A stretch of DNA of 29,956 nt from Cellvibrionales bacterium UBA1854 (GCA_002338445.1 DDII01000072.1:1502-31457), one strand, 5' to 3'. Shown: positions 8,023 to 18,381, numbered from the stretch's first letter. Numbers and translations are program-made. Notes: generated by a model not told the origin, from the sequence alone.

Positions 8023-11000
8023 TCAATTTCCCTCTAACTGACAATGAATGAGCTTCCACTCTCGCTCAAGCCTCTTGGCAGAAACCTTCACCCGAGTGCC
8101 AAGTTGTTGTGCAAAAAGTGATACACGATATTCCTCAACTAACCACAAGAAATCACGAATTTTTTTTTGAGAGCCGAAGCTCAACTCTCCAACTTGCAAA
8201 GCACATGTACAGGGCTCGATCAGCTTAAATAAATACTCACTATGTATTTGGTCACGCGCAGATTGCCGCGGCCACTTTTCTAATCTTAACGTCAAAGCTT
8301 GGGTGTACCGTCGGTATTGCTTAAGATTGACGCTCGAATAAGCTTGCAGGTTGACTGGGTCAAATAACCAAAAAAGTTGGTACTTTATATCTTTTTTCAG
8401 TGAATCGCTCGGTCCGCAAAGCTTCGACAACCTAGTTTGAATTTTCCTCAACTCAGGCAAAAGAGATTCAATCACACCCCAATTAGCTTCTGCAATTTGC
8501 GCCACATTTCCGATTCCTTTGTTGTAACAGGCATCAAATTCAATTCGAGTTCGAATGACTTTTTCCAATGAAAAAATTGCTTCATTAAATGCCCCTTTAA
8601 TCAGTGCATCAACCAGATGTCCACTTTTATCCAATCCGGCAGAGTAAAAATTTAACTCATTACTTTGTAACATTTTTTTTGATAGGAACTTTACAATTTT
8701 TTTGCCTTTTAACATTGCAAATCGCAGCTGTCCTTTTCGGGCACAATTATCTGCTTCAATAGCATTATCTAATAATTCAACGGACACATAATTCTCACGA
8801 TCCCGGAGGGATGGCCATAATACAACGTTCATTTTTCCCACTTTTTTTGAAATCCTTTCTGGAAGAAAATCAAAGTCCCAACTAACCAACCTATCGCTAG
8901 TTATGAAATCGTTGTCTCCATTTTCAATTTGAATTCGTAATTCTTTCCTATATTTTTTTTTCAAGCTTATTATACAACGACTCTTTGCCAAGACTTGGTT
9001 ATCAACGTCCTGTAGAATGAAATTCATTTCATGCCACGGTTCGATCTCATCTAAATTCCAGTCCGCGATGTGCACTCCAAGAGCAAAATCTTTGTTTAAT
9101 CTATCACCGAGGAAACTTATCAATGGGCGATTTTGCGCAATGACCCCATCTAATAAAACGTCGACTGTGTCTGGAATCGGCACCAATTTTCGCCGCAGCG
9201 ATTTTGGTAAACTTTTCAGCAAACGGATACATTTAGTCCTCAACATGCCAGGAACTAACCACTCAAAGTAATATTTTGGCACTTGATGGAGTAATGCGAT
9301 CGGAATAACGACGCTGACACCATCATCCGGATGTCCAGGCTGAAAACGATAATGTAAATTATATTCATTACCCTCGAATAGGAGTCGATCGGGAAATTGA
9401 GAAAGCTCCTCCGGTGACACATCTCTGAGCATCAAATGCTCTCGTTTCATCCAAAGGAATTCTGAGTCACTTTGTTCTTTCTCAATCCTCCACTTCTCGA
9501 AATCGGGGCAATTATTCACACTTAAGGGGATTTTTTGACTGTAGAACGTCTGGATTGCAGACTCGTCAGCAACTATATCTCGTCTTCTAGTTCTGTGTTC
9601 CAATTTTTCTAGTCTTTTTAGAAGGCTATCATTTTTAATCTTGAAAATCCCGGGTCCTTCGTAACCATTTTCAACTAATGCTTTCTGTATAAATACATTA
9701 TGTGCTTCTGCCGGGTCTACTTTCCCGAAATGGATTTTTTCTCCTTCAACTAACGTTAATCCAAATAGAATTTGACGGCGCATTGCCATAACATGACCGG
9801 ACTTATTATTGTAAAATGGTGCGCTATAACTGCTTTTAATCAAATGTTTGACCATAGGCAAAAGCCAACTGGGATCAATTTTGGCAACATTGACGGCGAA
9901 GATGCGGCTGGTCTCTAGGAATGAGGCTACCATTAACCATTTGGGGGGAGCTTTTGCCACTCCAGAGCTCGGAAAGATCACAAATTTTTTAGTGCGAGGT
10001 CCGAGAAATTCGTTTTTCTCTCCGCGTACCCCAATGTGACTCAGTAATCCGGAAAGTATGGCACAATGAAGACTTCTGTAGTCTGCCGGCAAGCGATTTA
10101 AAGTCATACTCATAGAGCGACAAGTGAAGCGAATCTGACGAACGAGATCATACCATTCTTTTACCCGAACAGGTGACAAAAATTGATTACGACAGTATTT
10201 CGAAAACTGATTTTTAGTGAGTAATTTTCTTTGTGTCTCTAGAGAATTCCATAAATTCAGAATAGTTACGAAGTCGGAAGTTTTATCTTTCCATTGCGCA
10301 TGTTTAGCATCTGCGGCCTCCTGAAACTCAAGAGGGCGCTCTCTTACATCTTGAATTCCCAAAGCGCTTACAATGATCGAAAGCTCTTTGAGGGAACCGT
10401 TAGCGGAGGCCTCTACAAGCATTCGCGCGAAGCGGGGATCCACTTGAAGCAATACCAATTTCCTACCCATGGAGGTAAGCTTCTTTTCAGCGGTAATAGC
10501 TTGAAGTTCTCCTAGTAATTTGTAACCGTCATTAATCATACGATTGTCAGGAGCAGAAATAAAAGGAAAGTGTTCTATGTCCCCCAACCCAAGGTATAAC
10601 ATTCGAAGTATCACCGCAGCTAGATTCGTCCTTAAAATTTCTGGATCCGTAAATTCTGGCCGCCCCTCCAGATCCTGCTCTGAATAAAGTCGATAGCAAA
10701 TACCAGCACTGACGCGGCCACAACGTCCTGCGCGCTGCTCTGCGCTAGCACGTGAGACCGCTTCAACCTGAAGTCGTTGGACTTTGCTACGATAACTATA
10801 TCTAGAAATTCTCGCTTTGCCAGCATCAATAACGAAGGTAATACCTGGCACAGTGATCGATGTCTCTGCTACATTTGTGGCCAATACAATCCGACGATGT
10901 TTATGAGGCAAAAAAATTCTATCCTGCTCACTAAGGGTTAATCGAGCATAGAGGGGAATAACTTCAAAATTAAATTGAAAGGCCTTACCAAGAACTCGGC

Positions 11001-11934
11001 TCGCTTCTCGTATCTCCCTTTCGCCACTCAGAAAAACTAAAATATCTCCACCGATCCTTAAGCTACATATCTCTTTGATGCAATCAACGATCCTTTGATT
11101 AATTTCAATATTTTCCTCTAAATAAGGTCGATAAAATATATCGACAGGATAGGTTCTACCCGACACCCTGACCACAGGAGCATTCCAAAAATAATCAGAA
11201 AATTTTTTTTCATCAATAGTGGCAGAGCTAATAACTAACTTTAAATCCTCTCTCTCACGGAGTAGCAATTTTATGTACCCCAAAAGGAAATCAATATTAA
11301 GGTTTCTCTCATGAGCCTCATCAATAATGATAGTGTCGTATACACTCAGAGTCTTATCAGTTTGAAGTTCGGATAATAAGATACCGTCGGTAACAACCTT
11401 TACAAAAACATCATCAGATGTCGTATCTGAAAACCTGACTTTATAGCCAACATGCTCGCCTAAATTACTTTTAAGTTCTTGTGCGAGTCGGCTGGCAATG
11501 GTTCTCGCCGCCAAGCGCCTTGGCTGTGTCTGCGCGATAAATCCTTGAACGCCTTGGCCAGCCTGTAAACAAATCTTAGGAATTTGCGTAGTCTTTCCTG
11601 AACCCGTCTCGCCCGCTATTACAACAACACGATTGGTGCGAATTAGCTTACAAAGCTTGTCTGCATGATCTGAAATTGGCAATGCCGGATAATCAATCTT
11701 TGGAAGTTTAGCCTGACGTGCCGCTAGCCGCTTCTGTGCACCCTCATATGCATCACACCAGATCCGCCAATCCATCATGAAATCATATTTTTTTTGATAC
11801 TGATCATGAACCATTTTTAGGTTTTTGATGAGGTGCTGCTTGTCTGAAAAATGAACGTTTTTACCGATACTTCTCAATAATGACTTATATTGCCAAAGTT
11901 CTGCTGGATATGTGGGAAGTTGTTCAATAGGCAT
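8023..11934 (-). CDS. hrpA: ATP-dependent RNA helicase HrpA (DEAH box)
   Basis: HrpA is a large DEAH/RHA-type 3'-5' RNA helicase, implicated in mRNA processing and in rescuing stalled ribosomes. The 1303-residue length is typical. Visible motifs are Walker A GETGSGKTT (108-116), DEAH (204-207), SSATID (235-240), TNVAETSITVPG and QRAGRCGRV. They are followed by the HA2/OB-fold region and the long C-terminal DUF3418 region found in HrpA. ATG at 11934 is chosen: it lies four bases after the dnaQ stop. A longer frame to 11973 would run into dnaQ coding sequence. It is the last gene of the yafS-rnhA-dnaQ-hrpA run, about 150 bases before mlaA. Confidence 0.96.
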   Translation of the reverse strand: MPIEQLPTYPAELWQYKSLLRSIGKNVHFSDKQHLIKNLKMVHDQYQKKYDFMMDWRIWCDAYEGAQKRLAARQAKLPKIDYPALPISDHADKLCKLIRTNRVVVIAGETGSGKTTQIPKICLQAGQGVQGFIAQTQPRRLAARTIASRLAQELKSNLGEHVGYKVRFSDTTSDDVFVKVVTDGILLSELQTDKTLSVYDTIIIDEAHERNLNIDFLLGYIKLLLREREDLKLVISSATIDEKKFSDYFWNAPVVRVSGRTYPVDIFYRPYLEENIEINQRIVDCIKEICSLRIGGDILVFLSGEREIREASRVLGKAFQFNFEVIPLYARLTLSEQDRIFLPHKHRRIVLATNVAETSITVPGITFVIDAGKARISRYSYRSKVQRLQVEAVSRASAEQRAGRCGRVSAGICYRLYSEQDLEGRPEFTDPEILRTNLAAVILRMLYLGLGDIEHFPFISAPDNRMINDGYKLLGELQAITAEKKLTSMGRKLVLLQVDPRFARMLVEASANGSLKELSIIVSALGIQDVRERPLEFQEAADAKHAQWKDKTSDFVTILNLWNSLETQRKLLTKNQFSKYCRNQFLSPVRVKEWYDLVRQIRFTCRSMSMTLNRLPADYRSLHCAILSGLLSHIGVRGEKNEFLGPRTKKFVIFPSSGVAKAPPKWLMVASFLETSRIFAVNVAKIDPSWLLPMVKHLIKSSYSAPFYNNKSGHVMAMRRQILFGLTLVEGEKIHFGKVDPAEAHNVFIQKALVENGYEGPGIFKIKNDSLLKRLEKLEHRTRRRDIVADESAIQTFYSQKIPLSVNNCPDFEKWRIEKEQSDSEFLWMKREHLMLRDVSPEELSQFPDRLLFEGNEYNLHYRFQPGHPDDGVSVVIPIALLHQVPKYYFEWLVPGMLRTKCIRLLKSLPKSLRRKLVPIPDTVDVLLDGVIAQNRPLISFLGDRLNKDFALGVHIADWNLDEIEPWHEMNFILQDVDNQVLAKSRCIISLKKKYRKELRIQIENGDNDFITSDRLVSWDFDFLPERISKKVGKMNVVLWPSLRDRENYVSVELLDNAIEADNCARKGQLRFAMLKGKKIVKFLSKKMLQSNELNFYSAGLDKSGHLVDALIKGAFNEAIFSLEKVIRTRIEFDACYNKGIGNVAQIAEANWGVIESLLPELRKIQTRLSKLCGPSDSLKKDIKYQLFWLFDPVNLQAYSSVNLKQYRRYTQALTLRLEKWPRQSARDQIHSEYLFKLIEPCTCALQVGELSFGSQKKIRDFLWLVEEYRVSLFAQQLGTRVKVSAKRLEREWKLIHCQLEGN

Positions 11935-11938
11935 GAGC

Positions 11939-12658
11939 TCAAATGCCAAGGTCGAGCCACAAGCATTTCCCACTCAAAGAACGGAGGTTTTCTAACCTTT
12001 TATTATGCAGAAGCTTTTCATCTCTTGTTGCGGGAATAATAGACAACTTTGGTCGATCGCTGGAAATTCGACTCGGCGAAGATTTGGCATTTGATGGATT
12101 TCGATCATCCTCAAAATTAGTATTAATGTTCATATCAACCTGCCCACCCGACATCAACAAATAAACATCTGCGAGAATTTCGGCATCTAATAGAGCCCCA
12201 TGGAGCTCTCTCTCTGAATTATCAACACGATAACGTTTGCACAAAGCATCGAGGTTGTTTCTTTGCCCAGGATGGAGGTTTCGAGCCAGGGCCAAAGTAT
12301 CTAAAACACTACAATGCGTCTCAATTAATCCAAAATTTTCGTGTAATTTTGCAATCTCATGGTTGAGGAAACCGATGTCAAAAGAAGCGTTATGAATAAC
12401 TAATTCCGATCCATTAATGAACTCAAAGAGTTCTTTTGCGATAAACTGAAACGTCGGTTTATCAGCTAGAAATTCGCTACTGATCCCATGAACAGCCATC
12501 GCACCTTCGTCAATATCCCGCTCCGGATTAATATATCGGTGAAAATTTCTTCCTGTTAATTTCCTATTGATTAATTCAACTGCACCAATCTCTATAATTC
12601 TGTGATTTTGCGAGATTTCTAGTCCAGTGGTCTCGGTATCCAAAACAATTTGCCTCAT
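11939..12658 (-). CDS. dnaQ: DNA polymerase III epsilon subunit (3'-5' proofreading exonuclease)
   Basis: Epsilon provides proofreading in the replicative polymerase core. The 239-residue protein has Exo I LDTETTGLE (D7, E9), Exo II HNASFDIGF (D94) and Exo III HGALLDAEILADVYL (H153, D158), the DEDDh set. A GGQVDMNI segment at 171-178 matches the position of the beta-clamp binding motif of E. coli epsilon. The C-terminal tail with RLENLRSLSGKCLWL fits the polymerase-alpha contact region. Start ATG at 12658 is six bases after the rnhA stop, and hrpA begins four bases after its stop. In E. coli, dnaQ and rnhA are adjacent but divergent; here they are codirectional. Confidence 0.97.
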   Translation of the reverse strand: MRQIVLDTETTGLEISQNHRIIEIGAVELINRKLTGRNFHRYINPERDIDEGAMAVHGISSEFLADKPTFQFIAKELFEFINGSELVIHNASFDIGFLNHEIAKLHENFGLIETHCSVLDTLALARNLHPGQRNNLDALCKRYRVDNSERELHGALLDAEILADVYLLMSGGQVDMNINTNFEDDRNPSNAKSSPSRISSDRPKLSIIPATRDEKLLHNKRLENLRSLSGKCLWLDLGI

Positions 12659-12664
12659 TTGGGT

Positions 12665-13144
12665 TTATTGATCCTCCTCTGATGAAAATGGAATTTCATC
12701 CACTAAGTTGTCGATGCCAAGGTTCGCAAGAAAATCTGCGCACTCATTCTCAGCATGACCGCTGTGACCCTTAACCCATTTCCATGTTATTTCATGATCT
12801 TGCATTACAAGGTCGAGTTTTTTCCACAAATCGATATTTTTTACAGGTTTTCTAGAATTTCTTCGCCAGTCACAACGTTTCCAATTCGGGAGCCACTCTT
12901 GAACACCTTTTAAAACATAATTGGAGTCTGAGACTACAGTAACGCTGCAACTTCTCTTTAATGCTTTTAGTCCCTCTATTACGGCAGTCAATTCCATACG
13001 ATTATTGGTAGTATTGAAGAGTCCCCCATGAAAACTTTTTTCTTTATTTTTATATCGCATCAATACGCCCCAACCACCTCGACCTGGATTACCACGACAC
13101 GCACCATCGGTGTAAATTTTTACATTTGGAAGACGTTTATCCAT
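12665..13144 (-). CDS. rnhA: Ribonuclease HI
   Basis: RNase HI degrades the RNA strand of RNA-DNA hybrids (R-loops, primers). All catalytic residues are present, each shifted by +3 against E. coli: D13 (YTDGACRGNPG), E51 (NRMELTAVIEGL), D73 (VVSDSNYV), H127 (WVKGHSGH) and D137 (ENECADFLA). The basic handle region (WKRCDWRRNSRKPVKN) is intact. Length is 159 from ATG 13144; a GTG at 13156 would add four residues. The start overlaps the end of the upstream methyltransferase gene by eight bases, and dnaQ follows after six bases, so these three genes are very probably one transcript. Confidence 0.97.
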   Translation of the reverse strand: MDKRLPNVKIYTDGACRGNPGRGGWGVLMRYKNKEKSFHGGLFNTTNNRMELTAVIEGLKALKRSCSVTVVSDSNYVLKGVQEWLPNWKRCDWRRNSRKPVKNIDLWKKLDLVMQDHEITWKWVKGHSGHAENECADFLANLGIDNLVDEIPFSSEEDQ

Positions 13145-13964
13145 CACTAGTATCACTCGTTATTACTAAATCATGTGAAATAGAATTAATATTCTGACTC
13201 GCTTTTCCGTATCGCTTAGGTGAGCTCGTCCAAGATGTTCGTTTCCATCCGATGCCTTGCACTTCTCGCTTGATTGCATGAATAATGTAAACATTCCCAA
13301 ACGGCACATTCAATGCCTCACACCAATGTTCAAAAGAGCTTTGTACTTTTGAGTTACCAAATCCAAACGGCTTATGAGCAATATGAGTCACGTCCAAAAC
13401 TTGAAAACTTAACAATGATAACCAGTCTACAAGACGATTTTTACGGAGATTATGAAACCGATATTGTGGCTGCCCTGAGACCAGCTGCATCAGAAACTTT
13501 ATGCCACCATGAAAACCAAACGGATTAAAAACGCAAAGAACTAAGTGTCCTCCAGGCATTACCACTCTGCAAACCTCAGACAAAACCAATTTTGGTGAGG
13601 ACGAGAACTCCAGACCATGCTGTAACAGAACCACATCAACAACGCCCGTCGGCATGGGTAGTTGACTATAATCACAGACAGCTGCGTGCTGTGTTCCAAT
13701 GTCCGAAGCATAAAAACTAAAACGATGTAACTGACCAAAACAATCTAAACTTTCAGGATCACCTATTGCTCCCAAGCTCATTAAGCGAAAACCAGGCAGT
13801 TGTGAATACTTAGAATTGAAAACACGCTTTTCGCAGTTAACTATATATCTCCAGAAATCTGAGGATGACCAACGCCTCAGACTTTCAGCCGTACTAGCTA
13901 AACTACTAACTTTAAATCGACGGAAAAGAGTTTCCACAATTTCTTTGTAACTTCGACATGACAT
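13137..13964 (-). CDS. SAM-dependent methyltransferase, YafS-like
   Basis: A 275-residue class I methyltransferase-fold protein. The segment LPMPTGVVDVVLLQHGLEF and LSEVCRVVMPGGHLVLCVFNPFG (about residues 105-155) is the post-motif II/III part of Methyltransf_11 proteins. DWLSLLSFQVLD also matches YafS of E. coli. The glycine-rich SAM loop is degenerate (LMSLGAIGDPESL), which also seems true of E. coli YafS. The substrate is unknown. Context supports the assignment: it is divergent from gloB and mltD and overlaps rnhA, as in the yafS neighbourhood of E. coli. The start ATG 13964 faces gloB across 75 bases that must hold both promoters. The C-terminal ~35 residues are polar and low in conservation. 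Confidence 0.85.
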   Translation of the reverse strand: MSCRSYKEIVETLFRRFKVSSLASTAESLRRWSSSDFWRYIVNCEKRVFNSKYSQLPGFRLMSLGAIGDPESLDCFGQLHRFSFYASDIGTQHAAVCDYSQLPMPTGVVDVVLLQHGLEFSSSPKLVLSEVCRVVMPGGHLVLCVFNPFGFHGGIKFLMQLVSGQPQYRFHNLRKNRLVDWLSLLSFQVLDVTHIAHKPFGFGNSKVQSSFEHWCEALNVPFGNVYIIHAIKREVQGIGWKRTSWTSSPKRYGKASQNINSISHDLVITSDTSDG

Positions 13965-14039
13965 ATTAAGTGACTAGAAATTTTCTAAGTCGTATTATGT
14001 TTGTTACTGACTTTAAAAACCAGACAAAAAGGCAGATCG

Positions 14040-14834
14040 ATGAGAGAGATTTTATTAAACGTTGAGGTAATCGAATCATTGAAAGATAACTACATTTGGT
14101 TACTCGTAAACTATCATGAATCATCGGCATTTGTGGTTGATCCAGGAGAGGCTCCACCAGTTCTTAGCTGGCTCAAAAAAAGAAAAATCAATTTACTTGG
14201 AATATTGATAACTCATCACCATGCCGATCATACTATGGGAGTTGAAGATCTAGTCAACTATTACGATGTTCCCGTGTATGGGCCGCATAACTCTCCTGCA
14301 AAATGTATAACGAAGACATTACAAGAGAATGACGATCTAATACTCCATGGAATTAGATTTAGTATAATTGAAGTTCCTGGGCATACTAATGACCACATAG
14401 CTTATTTTTCGTCTAGTCCTTTGGATACCAATCATGTATTGTTCGTTGGAGATACACTGTTTGGTGGTGGATGCGGCAAGCTATTCGAGGGAACAGCTCA
14501 ACAAATGTATAGCTCTTTTGAAAAAATCAAAGGCTTACCTCAGAACACTCTCATCTATAGTGGGCATGAATATACTCTCGCTAATTTAAATTTTGCAATC
14601 TCAGTAGAGCCTGACAATAAAAAGTTAAGAAAACGTTATCAAGATGATTGTCAAAAACGAAATAAGAACCAACCAACATTGCCAAGTCTGCTTTCATTGG
14701 AGCTAAATACTAATCCCTTTTTGCGAGTGGGTAATGAATCAGTAATCAGTACAATACAAAATAAACTTAATATAAATGATCATAACGAGCAAGTAATATT
14801 TGAGGCCCTTCGAGAGTGGAAAGACATTTTTTAA
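14040..14834 (+). CDS. gloB: Hydroxyacylglutathione hydrolase (glyoxalase II)
   Basis: GloB hydrolyses S-lactoylglutathione to lactate and glutathione, the second step of methylglyoxal detoxification. The 264-residue protein has the metallo-beta-lactamase signature THHHADH at 58-64 and further metal ligands in VPGHTNDH, FVGDTLFGGGCGKLFEG and YSGHEYT. The C-terminal glutathione-binding HAGH domain shows as NPFLRVGNE. ATG at 14040 is preferred over an upstream in-frame start at 14001: it has an AAGG about ten bases upstream and matches the short N-terminus of the family. It is divergent from the yafS-like gene, and mltD follows after 59 bases. Confidence 0.96.
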   Translation: MREILLNVEVIESLKDNYIWLLVNYHESSAFVVDPGEAPPVLSWLKKRKINLLGILITHHHADHTMGVEDLVNYYDVPVYGPHNSPAKCITKTLQENDDLILHGIRFSIIEVPGHTNDHIAYFSSSPLDTNHVLFVGDTLFGGGCGKLFEGTAQQMYSSFEKIKGLPQNTLIYSGHEYTLANLNFAISVEPDNKKLRKRYQDDCQKRNKNQPTLPSLLSLELNTNPFLRVGNESVISTIQNKLNINDHNEQVIFEALREWKDIF

Positions 14835-14893
14835 TCTCGTAAAAATCACCATCAGACGAACTTTTTAACCCCTCAGTAGGCAAGTATCCAGCG

Positions 14894-16477
14894 TTGTTCA
14901 GACTACAACACAGATTGATCTTCCACTTACCGTTTGTGATAGCGGTGCTCCTTTCTATTTACCTATCAGGGTGCTCCCAATTGGGAACCAAGGCCAGCGA
15001 ATTAAAGATACTTCAAACCAAGATTCTGACTCCAACACAGCACTCAGAGAATTTAAGATCATCACCTTTCGCTAATCAAAAAGACGTCACTCTCCCGAAT
15101 ACGAACAACTCTGCGGCAACAAAAAACAAGTGTGACAACGACCTCTGGCAACGAATACGTAAGGGATACAAACTAATGCCGAAAAGCTTGCCTGATAGAG
15201 TGCATTATCACAGGGAAGAATATCTGCAAAGGAAGAGTTATTTAAAGACTGTATTTACTCGAGCGAAACCATTTCTTTTTTTTATAGTCGAGCAGCTTGA
15301 AAATTACAACATGCCTCTTGAATTAGCATTACTTCCAATCGTCGAAAGCGCCTTCGATCCATTTGCTTACTCTGGCAGCCATGCCGCAGGACTTTGGCAA
15401 TTTATACCCTCCACTGGCGCCTACTATGGACTGAAGAAAAATAGCTGGTACGACGGTCGCCGCGATGTTATAGCATCAACGGCTGCTGCAATTGAATACT
15501 TAAAATACTTACATAAGCTCTTTGATAACGATTGGTTCTTAGCACTGGCTGCTTATAATTCAGGAGAAGGAACCTTAGCAAAGAAAATCTCGGAAAGTCT
15601 CGGTAAAGGACAAAACGGTGATTTTTGGACCCTTAAGTTATCTCAAGAAACAGCACAATATGTTCCCCGGCTTCTCGCTCTGGCGGATTTAATAAAAAAT
15701 CCTCACGATTACGCCATTGATTTACCTTTCATACCAAATTGCGCATATTTTGAAGTAATCACGATAAACAATCCATATGACATTGCTCTTCTCCAGGAAA
15801 AAACTAATCTATCACTAGAAGCATTCCTTACGTTAAATCCAGCATTCAACCGATCAATAACGCCACCAAATGGATCATACAACTTACTCATTCCTGTTCG
15901 ATCAAGTGAACAACTTAAGAAATTCATCGAGGGAGTTAATGAGGATAAATGGATCTCTATGCGCGAACACATAATTGTCCACGGCGACACATTGAGCGAG
16001 ATAGCCTTGTCGAACAAAATCCATTTAAGCTTATTAAAAAATATAAATAATTTGAAGTCTGATCACATTGAAGTCGGAAAGGTCATTTTAATACCCATAA
16101 AGGGTCAATCGCATTGGCACAGAAGTAAAGGGTATGAACACTGCAAAGGCTATCGTGTCATGCAGGGAGATTCCCTCCGAAAAATAGCGCAACGCTTTAG
16201 CCTATCACTAACCGAGCTTAAAGTGGCAAATCAACTCTCTAGTAATACCATTAGAACTGGTCAGACACTGCGGATTCCTTGTTATGCTAAAACGGAGGAC
16301 ACTCGAAGTAAGACAACTATTGTCTACAGGATAAAGTTAGGTGACTCACTTACTCGAATTGCCAATGAATTTAAAGTTTCTGTCACAGATATAGTGCGCT
16401 GGAATAATATTCGTCGAGATATGATATTGAAGCCAAACCAAGCGCTTAAGATATTAGCAGATATAACGCGTCTTTGA
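14894..16477 (+). CDS. mltD: Membrane-bound lytic murein transglycosylase D
   Basis: MltD cleaves peptidoglycan glycan strands with formation of 1,6-anhydro ends. The 527-residue protein has a lipoprotein signal ending in LSGC (Cys27). The SLT domain has catalytic E151 in LLPIVESAFDP, then GLWQFIPSTG and LALAAYNSGEG. Three LysM repeats follow, near residues 355-405, 420-465 and 475-520, each with the GD(T/S)L start (HGDTLSEIA, QGDSLRKIA, LGDSLTRIA) for binding glycan. The start is TTG at 14894; another TTG at codon 8 also leaves a usable signal peptide. The mltD-gloB neighbourhood is conserved in enterics. It converges on ppiD with a 53-base gap in which I see no clear terminator. Confidence 0.95.
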   Translation: MFRLQHRLIFHLPFVIAVLLSIYLSGCSQLGTKASELKILQTKILTPTQHSENLRSSPFANQKDVTLPNTNNSAATKNKCDNDLWQRIRKGYKLMPKSLPDRVHYHREEYLQRKSYLKTVFTRAKPFLFFIVEQLENYNMPLELALLPIVESAFDPFAYSGSHAAGLWQFIPSTGAYYGLKKNSWYDGRRDVIASTAAAIEYLKYLHKLFDNDWFLALAAYNSGEGTLAKKISESLGKGQNGDFWTLKLSQETAQYVPRLLALADLIKNPHDYAIDLPFIPNCAYFEVITINNPYDIALLQEKTNLSLEAFLTLNPAFNRSITPPNGSYNLLIPVRSSEQLKKFIEGVNEDKWISMREHIIVHGDTLSEIALSNKIHLSLLKNINNLKSDHIEVGKVILIPIKGQSHWHRSKGYEHCKGYRVMQGDSLRKIAQRFSLSLTELKVANQLSSNTIRTGQTLRIPCYAKTEDTRSKTTIVYRIKLGDSLTRIANEFKVSVTDIVRWNNIRRDMILKPNQALKILADITRL

Positions 16478-16530
16478 TTTGCAAACCTCGGACTTATTTC
16501 ATACAGGAATCACAGGCCTTGACAAAAAAT

Positions 16531-18381
16531 TTACCTTCTTACTTTCGCCGCTGCAATTAATCCAGAGTGATAGGACTGAAGTTCCCGATTTAATAATGAA
16601 GAAGCAATTGAATTCTTAAACGAAATCTGTTCATCACGATTCAATGCCGCATAGTTACCAGGTTGCCGATCATTGACCGTGATAATCACCAAATCCCCAG
16701 AGCGCAACTGAAAGCTCGCATGGGCTTTTGTACCAGCAAAAACAACAGAGAAAGCTAAGGTATTCACCTCAGAATTCAATGAAGTAGTTGTTCGATCTGC
16801 GTCTAAGACAACCTGCCATTGGAATCCATCAGATTTTGCAAGTTGTTCGACTGTTTCTCCCAATTCTAGTCGTGAGATCAATCCCTCTCCAAGGTTGCGA
16901 AGCTTTATATCAGCAAGCTCCGAAGCCATGGATCCTTTGATATCCAAGCTGACTTCGTCAAATTCCTTTTGCCTAGCCTCAATATGACGTTTCACCTTAA
17001 CCACTGCAAATCGATCGGGTTCTAACTCGAGAACTTCACTTACATATCCGTCAAAAAGCACCTCATCACTGAAAGCAGCATCCCTGACGCTCTTGAATGA
17101 GCCGATTCCATCACCAGCAGCTCTTGTCATGAGAGGAGAAACGGAAACAGTCGCACCCACTTGTTCTGCCAGCTCTACCATTGATTCAGCATTAAAACTA
17201 AGCTCTCTGAGATCCGAGAGCTTCTCATTCAAGAGGCTGTCAAGTCGCTCTTTCACGATCTCTCTCTCAATACGAGGCAATTCCTCTTCCTCTGAAAAGC
17301 GAGATTGTTCGATCTCGAGTAGCTTTATAATGTGGATACCACTTTCTGTAATAACCGGCTCTGAAATATCGCCGACCGACAATTCCTCCAAAGCCCGCTC
17401 GAAACTTTCTGGGAAAGTAGACCCATTGGTAAATCCGAGATCACCCCCTCTTGCTGCTGATGCGACATCAGTCGAAAACTTTTTTGCGAGATCTTCAAAG
17501 GACTTTCCAACGGAGATTGACTCCATTATTTCCGATATCAAATCTCTATTTAAATCTGGCAGCAAAATGTGGGCAGCACGCCGAGAAACAGAAGGAGTAA
17601 AAATTTCGGCCTCGTCCCTGAATCGAACAGCAATTTCATTTTTATCCGCTTTTACATCCCGTGCGAGGATCTCAGCCGAAATTTCTATAAAATCAACTGA
17701 GACCTGCTCCTCTGACTGAAACGAGCTTCTATTTTGGGCATAAAAATTTTTGACTTCAGTCTCTGGGATCTCAATGCTCTCTAAAACCGGTTGTCTCGGA
17801 ACAGTAAGATAATAATAGCTCCTGATTTGAAAAACTAATTCTGCAACTGACAATAACATTTGATTGGTAATGAAACCTGACAACCGATAACCATCAAAAA
17901 GCTGTCCTGACAGCATCTCATTGGTAAGCTGTAATTTGAACTCGGAATTAGTTTGCCCCCTACTACGTATGAAATATCGATAACGATTTTCGTCAAATTG
18001 TGCATCTGTCTGAAATGCTTCGACAGACATAAGCATCCGGTTAAGCATGTTAGTTGAAACTGCCATACCCTGATTTAATGCCGTTTGAGATGCGACAGCA
18101 TTACCAATGAGCTGCTCGAGAACAATTGGTCGAAGAATATCGTCATTGAGTTCCTCCGGTGTGATGCTTGTGTCCTCTGATCGAATCCTATTTCTCAATC
18201 GTTGCAATTCCAGCAAAAACTCCTTTTCTGTTATAGCCTCTCCATTCACAGTTGCCACTTCGCCAGAACCAGCCCCGCTCAGAGAGATTGATCCAATACC
18301 AGTAAAGGTAAAGATTACTCCAATAACGATAACAATAAAGATAGATACACCACGCATCTGTCCACGAAAGCTATCTAACAT
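16531..18381 (-). CDS. ppiD: Periplasmic folding chaperone PpiD (SurA_N and parvulin domains)
   Basis: PpiD is an inner-membrane chaperone near the Sec translocon that receives emerging outer-membrane and periplasmic proteins. The protein (616 residues) has a short cytoplasmic N-terminus (MLDSFRGQMRG), one membrane segment (about 11-32) and a SurA_N-like region (about 40-190). A parvulin-like domain spans about 262-360 (SRRAAHILLP, GGDLGF, GIHIIKL), and a long C-terminal region follows. ATG at 18381 is preferred over 18390: it has AGTGGA nine bases upstream and gives the usual MxDSxR start. It lies just after the hupB terminator, as is typical of the clp-lon-hupB-ppiD order. Confidence 0.95.
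   Translation of the reverse strand: MLDSFRGQMRGVSIFIVIVIGVIFTFTGIGSISLSGAGSGEVATVNGEAITEKEFLLELQRLRNRIRSEDTSITPEELNDDILRPIVLEQLIGNAVASQTALNQGMAVSTNMLNRMLMSVEAFQTDAQFDENRYRYFIRSRGQTNSEFKLQLTNEMLSGQLFDGYRLSGFITNQMLLSVAELVFQIRSYYYLTVPRQPVLESIEIPETEVKNFYAQNRSSFQSEEQVSVDFIEISAEILARDVKADKNEIAVRFRDEAEIFTPSVSRRAAHILLPDLNRDLISEIMESISVGKSFEDLAKKFSTDVASAARGGDLGFTNGSTFPESFERALEELSVGDISEPVITESGIHIIKLLEIEQSRFSEEEELPRIEREIVKERLDSLLNEKLSDLRELSFNAESMVELAEQVGATVSVSPLMTRAAGDGIGSFKSVRDAAFSDEVLFDGYVSEVLELEPDRFAVVKVKRHIEARQKEFDEVSLDIKGSMASELADIKLRNLGEGLISRLELGETVEQLAKSDGFQWQVVLDADRTTTSLNSEVNTLAFSVVFAGTKAHASFQLRSGDLVIITVNDRQPGNYAALNRDEQISFKNSIASSLLNRELQSYHSGLIAAAKVRR

Noticed and set aside
17093..17719. 208-codon plus-strand frame inside ppiD
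   Set aside because: It is antisense to a well-conserved ppiD parvulin region, and its serine-rich text is the typical shadow of an acidic coding strand.
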